Of a DNA stretch of 64,000 nt, positions 16,090-24,110 are shown piece by piece (the first letter of the stretch is position 1; every line of letters starts with the position of its first letter). The translations under genes were made by a program, and so were the position numbers. The stretch lies in the NCBI RefSeq assembly GCF_002999135.1, contig NZ_CP027229.1, positions 2,579,501-2,643,500 of the forward strand. The letters are read 5' to 3'. The stretch is from Capnocytophaga sp. oral taxon 878 (GTDB lineage: Bacteria > Bacteroidota > Bacteroidia > Flavobacteriales > Flavobacteriaceae). The notes under the pieces were generated by a model. That model was given only the letters and a program-made list of their open reading frames with translations, had not been told where the DNA came from and searched no databases.

Positions 16090-16099
16090 GACACCTCAA
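16090..16099. repeat. Solo IS terminal inverted repeat (right-type end)
   Basis: TTTTGACACCTCAAT, identical to the solo end at 9861-9874. It could be the far partner of the left end at 11478, which would make 11478-16099 a 4.6 kb unit in which cargo has replaced most of the transposase. Upstream in the minus direction a 22-codon open stretch (PEVKDPTDAQMINHFIEV) reads into this end and may be a further gene stub. Confidence 0.55.
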
Positions 16100-16200
16100 T
16101 AAAATGATTTATCATCTGGGCATCGGTAGGGTCTTTTACCTCTGGTTTTCAGTTTTTTAAGATAAAAAGTATGAATAATAACAATAGTATTCGCATTGTT

Positions 16201-17700
16201 CTATTTTTTCAACCACGATACCATATCCTTCAAATAAGGATAAAACACCATATCTTCTTTAAAGAATGGGATAATGGTTCTTATTTCGTTATACCATTCT
16301 TTGGTAGTGCTCGAAAGCTCCTCATAGCACCCCAAAATATCAATAGCCTGCGCAATGGTGATAGCCTCAATGGCCAGTACTTGGAAAGCGTTCTCTATCA
16401 CCTTGCGGGTGAGGGTTGCGGCATTGGTACCCATACTCACGATATCCTGATTGTCGTTATTGTTCGGGATACTATGCACATACATAGAGGTAGAGAGGGT
16501 TTGGCACTCGGCAGTGGTGGAGGTAGCGGTGAACTGCACCCCTTGCATACCGAAGTTAAAGCCTAATTTACCTGCATTGACAAATGGCGGTAAAAGCTCG
16601 TTGATTTTAGGGTTCAAGAGGTAGTTAAGCTGTCGTTCGGCTAACATTGCCATACGGGTAACTACGAGCTTGAGTTTGTCCATTTCAAGGGAAATATAAT
16701 CGCCGTGGAAGTTACCCCCGTGATATACCTGCTTGGTAGGCACATCTACAATAGGGTTGTCGTTGGCTGAGTTCAGTTCCTCTTCGACAATGCGTAGTGT
16801 TCGCAATATAGTATCTGCTACTGGACCCAATATCTGTGGTACGCACCGCAAGGAATAGTATTCTTGTACTTTTTCTTTGAAAACAGCCTCATTGTGCTGC
16901 CCTTGGTAAAGGTGTTCTGCACGTTTGCGGGTGCGCTTGCTGTCCTTTAGAAACTCGCGCATCAGTCCTGCTATATCCTGCTGACCAATGTGCTGTTTGG
17001 CGCTGTTTAGTTCAAATGAAAAATGGTCGTCATAGCTCTGCACCAGTTCATTGATAGCACAGCTGAATTTTACTGTCCAGCTCAATAGCTTTTCGGCGTA
17101 ATACACATTGACCCCAGCCAAGCCTGTCATTACCGAGGTGCCATTCATCAGGGAAAGCCCCTCGCGCAAGTGTATTTGTAGCGGTTTGATGCCTACTTCG
17201 GCAAATACTTCGGCAGTAGGCCTACGGCTGCCTTTGTAGAATACTTCTCCTTCGCCTATGAGTACTAAGGCGAGGTGAGCCAACTGCACGAGGTCGCCAC
17301 TGGCGCCTACGCCTCCATGCTGGAATATAAGGGGTGTGATGCGGTGGTTTAGCAAGTCGCGCATCAGTTCGATAGCTTCTATATGCACGCCTGATTTGCC
17401 CAGTGATAGGCTATTGAGGCGGCATAATATAGCTGCGCGTACGGTTTCCTCGTCGAAATAATCGCCACAGCCTGAGGCGTGGCTGCGGATGAGGTTATAT
17501 TGGAGTTGTAGCTGATCGGTAGTATCAATGCGGTATTGCGCCATAGGGCCGAAGCCTGTATTTACGCCGTAGATGATTTTGTTTTCGGCAAATTCTTTTA
17601 AAAAGAGATAGCTTTCATTGATAATTTTTGCTTTCTCGGGTGAGATGGTTACTTCTTTTTCGCCAAAAACAATATCTATAAATTCATCGTAAATTTTCAT
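16201..17700 (-). CDS. Aromatic amino acid ammonia-lyase, probable tyrosine ammonia-lyase
   Basis: A 499-residue MIO-type ammonia-lyase. Ala133-Ser134-Gly135 in GGVGASGDLVQL forms the MIO prosthetic group; Tyr44 in IIYGVNTGFG and the NDNPIVD and YHGGNFHGDYIS stretches complete the active site. The selectivity loop reads NLIRSHASG (Ser73-His74). As I remember it, the specific tyrosine ammonia-lyase of Flavobacterium johnsoniae has the same loop and very similar sequence throughout. There, the enzyme makes p-coumarate, the starter of flexirubin pigments. No histidine-utilisation genes are nearby, while fabG is on the same strand, so a pigment role is favoured over HutH. Own promoter at 17727-17757. 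Confidence 0.8.
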   Translation of the reverse strand: MKIYDEFIDIVFGEKEVTISPEKAKIINESYLFLKEFAENKIIYGVNTGFGPMAQYRIDTTDQLQLQYNLIRSHASGCGDYFDEETVRAAILCRLNSLSLGKSGVHIEAIELMRDLLNHRITPLIFQHGGVGASGDLVQLAHLALVLIGEGEVFYKGSRRPTAEVFAEVGIKPLQIHLREGLSLMNGTSVMTGLAGVNVYYAEKLLSWTVKFSCAINELVQSYDDHFSFELNSAKQHIGQQDIAGLMREFLKDSKRTRKRAEHLYQGQHNEAVFKEKVQEYYSLRCVPQILGPVADTILRTLRIVEEELNSANDNPIVDVPTKQVYHGGNFHGDYISLEMDKLKLVVTRMAMLAERQLNYLLNPKINELLPPFVNAGKLGFNFGMQGVQFTATSTTAECQTLSTSMYVHSIPNNNDNQDIVSMGTNAATLTRKVIENAFQVLAIEAITIAQAIDILGCYEELSSTTKEWYNEIRTIIPFFKEDMVFYPYLKDMVSWLKK

Positions 17701-17726
17701 AAATGTTATTGAAAGTAAATATGGCG

Positions 17727-17757
17727 CAAAGATACGAAATAATTATTGAAAAACAAA
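17727..17757 (-). promoter_or_regulatory. Promoter of the ammonia-lyase gene
   Basis: TTTG (17754-17757), 19 bp, TATCTTTG (17727-17734) on the minus strand: an exact match to the Bacteroidota promoter form, 26 bases before the start codon. Confidence 0.8.
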
Positions 17758-17760
17758 ATT

Positions 17761-18092
17761 TGAGTTGGGAGATAGGGGATAGGAGATAGGGGGCAGGAGA
17801 TAGGGTATAGGGGGGTGTTGGCAAAAATAGGGTGAAAAGGGGAAAAGAGTGAGAATAATGTAAGATTTTTGGGTTTTGGTTACGGATTATGCAAGGGGAG
17901 GGGTTGGGGGTTAATGGCTTGGGAATTAGGGGGGTGAGGGTTATCCTTCGTTTATAGTTCGTTTATCCTTCGTTATAGGTTCGTTTAAAGTAGGTAAGAG
18001 ATAGGAGATAGTAGGTGAGAGGGTGGAGATGTAATAGGTTGATTATTAGGGAAGAGGGATTGGGAGGTAGGGGAATGAGTGGGGTGGGTGAT
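17761..18092 (+). repeat. Dispersed G/A-rich modular repeat, copy 1
   Basis: A non-coding tract of about 330 bases fills most of the divergent gap between the ammonia-lyase and the ThrE-like gene. Modules in order are: GGGATAGGAGATAGGG-type units; a segment with GAATAATGTAAGAT and GGTTACGGATTAT; the iteron block 17947-17990; GTAAGAGATAGGAGAT; and GATTATTAGGGAAGAGGG with TTGGGAGGTAGGGGA. The same order occurs at 34790-35545 and, reversed, at 48938-49515. Confidence 0.8.
17947..17990 (+). repeat. Four 11-bp iterons in copy 1
   Basis: TTCGTTTATAG, TTCGTTTATCC, TTCGTTATAGG, TTCGTTTAAAG: four head-to-tail 11-mers, one per helical turn. All 44 bases are identical in copies 2 (35220-35263) and 3 (49258-49301, reverse). 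Confidence 0.85.
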
Positions 18093-18203
18093 TTTTGAAG
18101 AAATGGTAATAAAAAGTGTAAAAGGCTGTGTTTTCTTTATTTTTGAGGTGTTTTTTGGGAGAGGCTTGCTGTAATGAGCCTTGTAAAACCTACCTTATAA
18201 CAC

Positions 18204-18233
18204 TTGCTTTTCAATAATTATTTTGTACTTTTG
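18204..18233 (+). promoter_or_regulatory. Promoter of the ThrE-like operon
   Basis: TTG (18204-18206), 19 bp, TACTTTTG (18226-18233), a good match to the Bacteroidota consensus, 51 bases before the ATG at 18285. Confidence 0.75.
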
Positions 18234-18284
18234 CAGCTCGAAAAAAGGTTTTTAAACACAAAAAACTCTCCATTAAATTAATAT

Positions 18285-19055
18285 ATGAAACCAATAGAAC
18301 GAGCGGCAAGGCTTTTTGCCGACATTAACGAACTGCTGATTTCAAGCGGTGCCAACACCCGCAGGGTAGAACGCAATGTGGAGCGCATCTCAAACGCACT
18401 GAACTACCATTGCGAAACCTTTTACTCACACGCTGCCATAGTAATTACGGTGCACGATATGAAGACGGGTGAGAAAGAAAACATTACCCGTACCATTCCG
18501 CATCACGGGGTTAATTTTAATGCCATTTCGGATATTAGTATTCTGTCGTGGGAGGCAGTACAAGAGAAGCTAACGATAGAAGAGGTTGAAGAGCAAGTAG
18601 CTGCCATCAAGTCTCGCCCACATTACAATATGTATGTTATGTGGTTTTTTGTAGCCGTAGCGGGAGGTTCATTGGCGTATGTGTTTGGTGGGAAGCACGC
18701 CAGTTATGCCGAGTTTGGTATGTCGTTCTTGGCGACCTTGATAGGCTTGGCAGGTAGGCGCGTGTTGCAGTTGCGCAAGTTCAACGTATATATGTGCTGG
18801 GGCTGGGCAGCTTTTGTATCGGTATCGGTAATGAGTATTTTCCGCTTGCTTGGGGTACAGGATTACCATAATGCCCTTGCGGCTTGTGTACTGTGGTTGG
18901 TGCCAGGGGTGCCGCTTATCAATGGGTTTATTGATATGCTTTCGGGCTGTGTAGTAGCAGGAGTGGCTAAGCTTACGCACTCGGCTATATTAGTGTTTAT
19001 GATTTCATTAGGTTTTTATTTAGCGTTACTATTATTTGGTTATGAACTTCTTTGA
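18285..19055 (+). CDS. ThrE-type exporter, N-terminal half (YjjP-like)
   Basis: A 256-residue protein with a soluble N-terminal domain (about 1-110, with LISSGANTRRVERNVERI and FYSHAAIVITV) followed by about five membrane segments (near 117-137, 143-160, 165-190, 195-215 and 233-255). This is the DUF1212/YjjP half of the threonine/serine exporter family. In Corynebacterium ThrE both halves are one protein; here, as in E. coli YjjP/YjjB, they are split. YjjPB has been linked to succinate export, so the substrate here is open. It overlaps the next gene by 14 bases and probably forms a complex with it. Confidence 0.85.
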   Translation: MKPIERAARLFADINELLISSGANTRRVERNVERISNALNYHCETFYSHAAIVITVHDMKTGEKENITRTIPHHGVNFNAISDISILSWEAVQEKLTIEEVEEQVAAIKSRPHYNMYVMWFFVAVAGGSLAYVFGGKHASYAEFGMSFLATLIGLAGRRVLQLRKFNVYMCWGWAAFVSVSVMSIFRLLGVQDYHNALAACVLWLVPGVPLINGFIDMLSGCVVAGVAKLTHSAILVFMISLGFYLALLLFGYELL

Positions 19056-19614
19056 TGCATTTTTAGAGTTAGGAGTACGCATCTTCTGGTCGATGTGGAT
19101 ATCCATAGGTTTTGCCTTATTGTTTAATACACCACGCCGCGCCTTGTGGATTACAGGGCTACTCGGCGGTATAGGCTGGGGCATTAAGTTTATGCTTTTG
19201 GAAACTATTATGCCTGGCCAGATAGTGATTACCTCTTTCTTCGGGGCTTGTGCCGTAGGATTATTAGCCGTTTACTTCGCACACCGCGTGCATACCCCGC
19301 CAATAGTATTTACCATTCCGGCGGTTATTAATATGATTCCTGGTAAGCTCGGGTATGAGTTTATGATGAATATCATCAAGATAGTAACTATCGAAACACC
19401 ACAGGAAGAGACCCTATCCTTATTGTTTAAAACCGTAAAATTAGGACTACAAACTGGCTTCATTACAATGTGTTTGGCCTTTGGGGTCATTGCTCCTATG
19501 TTACTCTTTAATACCTACTCGGTAAAAGGAAAAGACCTGAATGATCTTATCAAACGCCGACTCCTGCGCAAAAAGGATGATAGTGGAAAAATTGAAGAAA
19601 ATGAGCCTATTTAG
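19042..19614 (+). CDS. ThrE-type exporter, C-terminal half (YjjB-like)
   Basis: A 190-residue membrane protein with about five hydrophobic segments and the motif MIPGKLGYEFMMNI that is typical of the YjjB/DUF3815 half of ThrE-type exporters. The ATG at 19042 is preferred over an in-frame TTG at 19036, and either gives a short overlap with the upstream gene. The C-terminus is a charged tail (RRKDDSGKIEENEPI-like). It works with the preceding gene product as the second half of one transporter. A hairpin terminator follows 15 bases after the stop. Confidence 0.85.
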   Translation: MNFFDAFLELGVRIFWSMWISIGFALLFNTPRRALWITGLLGGIGWGIKFMLLETIMPGQIVITSFFGACAVGLLAVYFAHRVHTPPIVFTIPAVINMIPGKLGYEFMMNIIKIVTIETPQEETLSLLFKTVKLGLQTGFITMCLAFGVIAPMLLFNTYSVKGKDLNDLIKRRLLRKKDDSGKIEENEPI

Positions 19615-19629
19615 GTAAAGAAAAAAAAG

Positions 19630-19661
19630 AATCCTACTAAGTGTTATGATTTAGTAGGATT
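19630..19661 (+). terminator. Intrinsic terminator after the ThrE-like operon
   Basis: AATCCTACTAA / TTAGTAGGATT, an 11-bp stem with a 10-base loop, followed by a T-run. Confidence 0.85.
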
Positions 19662-19678
19662 TTTTTATTCATAAATCA

Positions 19679-19708
19679 TTGTTTATTGTAAATAGTTTGT
19701 TATCTTTG
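19679..19708 (+). promoter_or_regulatory. Promoter of the beta-galactosidase gene
   Basis: TTG (19679-19681), 19 bp, TATCTTTG (19701-19708). The start codon is 131 bases further on, leaving a leader of about 120 bases in which I see no recognised riboswitch. Confidence 0.65.
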
Positions 19709-19838
19709 CCCCCTAAAAGCAAAATATTGAAAAACTAAAAGTAAATACCTTGCTTGTAGCATTCTCATAAAATGCTTATGGTATAGGGCACTCAGCCCAA
19801 TAAAACAGACTAATTATCTAATTAAATTATACGTATCA

Positions 19839-22800
19839 ATGAAAAATTATTTGAAAATTGGCGGCACCTTAGCAGCTCTGGCTATGTCGCCATTACTGAT
19901 GGCACAGCACAAACCCTTAGGGGGCTTTGCCTACGGCGATAAAGCCGCTCCCTCTGGGAAAGAATGGGAGTCAGTAGAAGAACTTTCCCTTAATAAGGAG
20001 TACCCTCGCGCATACTTTTTCTCCTTCAATGGCGAAAAAGAAGCTACACAAGTACTACCTGAAAAGTCACCCTATTGGCAGTCGTTGGATGGCCAATGGC
20101 GTTTTCACTGGTGCAAAACTCCAGAAGAGCGCCCTGTGAACTTTTACAAAACCAACTATGATGCTTCTGGCTGGGATATGATACCCGTACCCTCTAGCTG
20201 GAACGTGCAAGGAATCCAAAAAGATGGCACCCTAAAATACGGTTTGCCTATCTATGTGAACCAACCTGTGATATTTTATCACGAACGCAAGGTAGATGAC
20301 TGGCGCAAGGGGGTAATGCGTACCCCACCTGAGAATTGGACTACCTACAAGTACAGAAATGAAGTAGGTTCATACATCCGTTATTTCGAAGTCCCTGCCT
20401 CTTGGAAAGGGCGTGAGGTATTTATCGATTTTAATGGGGTAGATTCCTTCTTTTACTTGTGGATTAATGGGCAATATGTGGGCTTTTCAAAGAACTCACG
20501 TAATGCTGCGTCATTCAATATTACTAAATACTTGAAAAAAGGACAGAACAAAATAGCAGTAGAGGTGTACCGAAACTCTGACGGGTCATTCTTAGAGTCG
20601 CAAGATATGTTCCGCCTACCAGGTATCTTCCGCACAGTAGCTTTGCGTTCTACTCCCAAATTGCAGATACTTAATCTGAATGTACTTACCGAAAGTCAGG
20701 ATTTTAAGAATTGGGAATTAAATATAGCTGCCGAAGTACGCAACTTGAACAAGAAAGAAGCTAAGGATTATAAGTTGGCTTATAGTGTGTATGAAAACTT
20801 ACTATACTCGGACGAGGTGCGCCGTGAGCCATTGCTTAGAGGCGAAGCAGCCGTTAATGCAGTAGGACCCAATGCTATTGAAAAGATAAAAACACAGCTC
20901 AGCGTAAAATCACCTGAATTGTGGAGTGCCGAAATACCTAACCGCTATGTGTTGGTAGCTCAGTTACAGGATAAGAAAGGTAAGGCAGTAGAAACGGTAT
21001 CTACATACTTCGGCTTCCGCAAGGTAGAGATTAAAGATACCAAAGCCGAAGATGATGTTTTCGGCAAGGCAGGTCGTTATTTTTATGTGAATGGCAAAAC
21101 TATTAAGTTTAAAGGCGTAAACCGTCACGAAACCCACCCTGCACAAGGGCACGTACTTACCCACCAGCAAATGGAAGATGAGGTAATGCTGATGAAACGC
21201 GGTAATATCAACCACGTGCGTAACTCACACTACCCTCCCGATCCTTATTTCTTCTACCTATGTGATAAATATGGTATTTACTTAGAGAATGAGGCGAATA
21301 TTGAATCTCACCAGTATTATTACGGCAAAGAATCTCTTTCTCACCCTAAAGAATGGGAAAAAGCACACACAGCCCGCGTGGTTGAAATGGTGGAGGCTAC
21401 TTATAACTCACCAGCTATTGTAATATGGTCTTTGGGTAACGAAGCAGGTCCTGGTCAGAACTTTGTAACAGCCTATAACCACCTCAAAACCCTTGATACC
21501 AGCCGCCCTGTACAATATGAGCGCAATAACGATATTGTAGATATGGGGTCTAACCAATATCCTTCAGTAGCTTGGGTGCAAGGAGCTGCTACGGGTAAGT
21601 ACAAAATTAAATATCCATTCCATATCTCCGAGTATGCACACTCTATGGGGAATGCAGTAGGTAACCTTGCCGATTATTGGAAAGCTATTGAAAGCTCTAA
21701 CTTTATATGCGGTGGCGCTATCTGGGATTGGGTAGACCAAGCTATTTATAACTATACCCCCGATGGCAAACGCTATGAGGCGTATGGTGGTGATTTTGGC
21801 GATTTCCCTAATGATGGTCAGTTTGTTATGAACGGTATCATCTTTGCCGACAGAACTCCAAAACCACAGTACTATGAAGTACAAAAAGTCTATCAAAACA
21901 TAGGGGTGAAAATGCTGTCTTATGATACTTTTGAGATTAAGAACAAAGCATACTTTGAAACTCTTGAAGGTTATGAAGGTGTATGGAAATTGTTCCGCAA
22001 TGGTCAGTTGGTAGAAGAACGCTCTTTTGATCTTTCGCCATTAAAACCACAGCTAAAAGGTACTGTAACTATCAAGCCAAAACGCTTGGATAGTAATGCC
22101 GAGTATTATGTTGAAATGGAGTTTAGGCAAGCTGCCGACCGCCCTTGGTGCCCTAAGGGCTTTGTACAAGCACGTGAGCAGTTTCGCATACAAGAGGCTA
22201 ATAACATACCTGTACTATCGGAAGTAGCTAAAGGTGAGGCACTACAGCTTAGCCCTGATAAGAAGATGGTAACAGGTAAAGACTTCTCAGTAATGTTTGA
22301 TTTTGAGAAAGGTACTATAGGCAGATTGCAATACGGTAATAATACTATTATTGATGATAGCAACCTAAGCCTAAACGCTTTCCGCGCCTTCACCAATAAT
22401 GACAACTGGGTGTTTGAACAATGGTTTAGAAACGGATTGCATAACCTACAGCACAAGGCTTTGGCTCATAATGTGAAAGCCAATGGTAATGGTAGCTATT
22501 CATACTATTTCACCGTAGAATCACAAGCGCCTAATGCTGCTAAAATTCACGGTAGTGCTAGTAGTGGCAGAAATACAATTGAAGAACTTACCGACAAGAA
22601 GTTTGGTGAGAACGATTTTAAATTCACTACCAACCAAATATTTACAGTATACCCTGATGGCTCGGTTGAGCTACAAGCTAGTGTAGTTTCCAACGATCCT
22701 AATGTGGTATTACCACAATTAGGGTACTTGGTAAAACTGCCTAAACAGTACAATAACTTTACTTACTATGGACGTGGTAAGCATGATAACTATTCCGACC

Positions 22801-23831
22801 GCTATACTGGGGCTTTTGTAGGGCTTTACAATAATAGCGTACAGGCAGAGGTAGCTCCTTTCCCTAAACCCCAAGATATGGGACAACACCAAGAAACCCG
22901 TTGGGCTGCCCTTACTAACTTGCGTGGCGCAGGAGCTGTGTTTGTTGGTGCCGAGCCACTATCAGTAGCTGCCTTGCCTTATAAGGCCATTGATATGACT
23001 TTGGCAGGACACCCTTACCAGTTGCCCGAATCCGACGGAGTATATTTGCAGCTTAACACAGGTACTACCGGTCTGGGTGGTAACAGCTGTGGCCCTCGCC
23101 CTCTATTGCGTGACCGTTGCTTTGCAGGAGCTCATAACTTTGGTTTTGTAATACGCCCAGCCAAAAGTAACTTGGCTGAGGTAGCCAATGTAGTGGCTAA
23201 TGGTGAAAAACCTTTGGCTATCAGCCGTACCAAAGTAGGGATAGTAAGTATTAGCAGTGGTTATACTAATGCTGATATTTATTATAGCATCAATAATGGT
23301 AAGCCACAAAAATACCAAGCTCCTTTTGAGCATACCGAGGCTTGTACTATTAGTGCTTGGTTTACTGGCAAAGAAAACCAAAAGTATACTGTTACTTATG
23401 ATAAGGCCGAGAGTCTTGTAATGCAAGTAGTATTTGCAAGTAGTGAAGAAACTGCTGATGGTGAGGCCAAGAACTTAGTCGATGGTAATACCAATACTAT
23501 TTGGCACTCTGCCTACTCAGTAACTGTAGCTAAGTACCCTCACTGGGTCGATTTTGATATGGGTAAAATGGTCGAAATAAAAGGCTTTAGCTTTACCCAA
23601 CGTGATGATAGCTGGAGTGGTAAAGTGAAGAACTACCAAATACACGTAAGCGAAGACGGTAAGAACTGGGGTGAACCTATTAAAGCAGGTGCACTCAATG
23701 ACAGTAGTAGTCCGCAACAAGTATTATTTGATAAACCTGTAAAAGTACGTTACATACGTTTTACTGCCCTTAGTGAGCACTATGGTCAGGACGTTGCTAC
23801 CGGAGCAGAGTTTAGAGTAATTGTTAATTAG
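19839..23831 (+). CDS. lacZ: Secreted beta-galactosidase, GH2, with C-terminal discoidin domain
   Basis: A 1330-residue protein with a signal peptide (about 1-22, ending LLMAQ). The GH2 sugar-binding, Ig-like and barrel domains occupy about 40-640. WSLGNEAGPGQNF carries the acid/base Glu and HISEYAHSMGNAVGN the nucleophile Glu. A small-chain (Bgal_small) domain follows to about 1110, then a short beta-sandwich (1120-1190) and an F5/8-type discoidin module (about 1195-1330, NLVDGNTNTIWHS). It releases terminal galactose from glycans. The signal peptide and sugar-binding module point to host glycoprotein or complex glycan foraging in the periplasm or on the surface. It is longer than LacZ of E. 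coli (1023) because of the added modules. Confidence 0.92.
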   Translation: MKNYLKIGGTLAALAMSPLLMAQHKPLGGFAYGDKAAPSGKEWESVEELSLNKEYPRAYFFSFNGEKEATQVLPEKSPYWQSLDGQWRFHWCKTPEERPVNFYKTNYDASGWDMIPVPSSWNVQGIQKDGTLKYGLPIYVNQPVIFYHERKVDDWRKGVMRTPPENWTTYKYRNEVGSYIRYFEVPASWKGREVFIDFNGVDSFFYLWINGQYVGFSKNSRNAASFNITKYLKKGQNKIAVEVYRNSDGSFLESQDMFRLPGIFRTVALRSTPKLQILNLNVLTESQDFKNWELNIAAEVRNLNKKEAKDYKLAYSVYENLLYSDEVRREPLLRGEAAVNAVGPNAIEKIKTQLSVKSPELWSAEIPNRYVLVAQLQDKKGKAVETVSTYFGFRKVEIKDTKAEDDVFGKAGRYFYVNGKTIKFKGVNRHETHPAQGHVLTHQQMEDEVMLMKRGNINHVRNSHYPPDPYFFYLCDKYGIYLENEANIESHQYYYGKESLSHPKEWEKAHTARVVEMVEATYNSPAIVIWSLGNEAGPGQNFVTAYNHLKTLDTSRPVQYERNNDIVDMGSNQYPSVAWVQGAATGKYKIKYPFHISEYAHSMGNAVGNLADYWKAIESSNFICGGAIWDWVDQAIYNYTPDGKRYEAYGGDFGDFPNDGQFVMNGIIFADRTPKPQYYEVQKVYQNIGVKMLSYDTFEIKNKAYFETLEGYEGVWKLFRNGQLVEERSFDLSPLKPQLKGTVTIKPKRLDSNAEYYVEMEFRQAADRPWCPKGFVQAREQFRIQEANNIPVLSEVAKGEALQLSPDKKMVTGKDFSVMFDFEKGTIGRLQYGNNTIIDDSNLSLNAFRAFTNNDNWVFEQWFRNGLHNLQHKALAHNVKANGNGSYSYYFTVESQAPNAAKIHGSASSGRNTIEELTDKKFGENDFKFTTNQIFTVYPDGSVELQASVVSNDPNVVLPQLGYLVKLPKQYNNFTYYGRGKHDNYSDRYTGAFVGLYNNSVQAEVAPFPKPQDMGQHQETRWAALTNLRGAGAVFVGAEPLSVAALPYKAIDMTLAGHPYQLPESDGVYLQLNTGTTGLGGNSCGPRPLLRDRCFAGAHNFGFVIRPAKSNLAEVANVVANGEKPLAISRTKVGIVSISSGYTNADIYYSINNGKPQKYQAPFEHTEACTISAWFTGKENQKYTVTYDKAESLVMQVVFASSEETADGEAKNLVDGNTNTIWHSAYSVTVAKYPHWVDFDMGKMVEIKGFSFTQRDDSWSGKVKNYQIHVSEDGKNWGEPIKAGALNDSSSPQQVLFDKPVKVRYIRFTALSEHYGQDVATGAEFRVIVN

Positions 23832-23850
23832 TATATATAGTACTGATAAT

Positions 23851-23882
23851 AAAAGCCCCTCGCATTTCTGCGAGGGGCTTTT
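23851..23882 (+). terminator. Intrinsic terminator after lacZ (family copy 1)
   Basis: A 14-bp stem AAAAGCCCCTCGCA / TGCGAGGGGCTTTT with loop TTTC. The same stem, with loop GAA, recurs at 33198-33228 and 33495-33525. Confidence 0.92.
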
Positions 23883-24025
23883 TTGTGTATGAAACTATCA
23901 GCAGACGGGAGGTGAGGAGTGTGGGGTAGCTCAATAGGTGATGAATGAGGTAATAAAAGAGATAGATTACCAGTAGTTTTTTGGGTAGTGTGTGTTTTTC
24001 AATCTGTATAAATTAGAAATGTTTT

Positions 24026-24056
24026 TTTGCTAATTGGGAAAAAAGTCTTAACTTTG
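24026..24056 (+). promoter_or_regulatory. Promoter of the giant surface protein gene
   Basis: TTTG (24026-24029), 19 bp, TAACTTTG (24049-24056): an exact Bacteroidota promoter, 54 bases before the ATG at 24111. Confidence 0.8.
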
Positions 24057-24110
24057 CCGCCTAAATATATATACATATTTTACTTTTTACAAAAATAAAA
24101 ATTGAAAAAA

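Noticed and set aside
16201..17700. Assignment of the ammonia-lyase to histidine utilisation (hutH)
   Set aside because: No other hut gene in the surroundings, and the sequence follows the flexirubin-type tyrosine lyase; kept as an alternative only.
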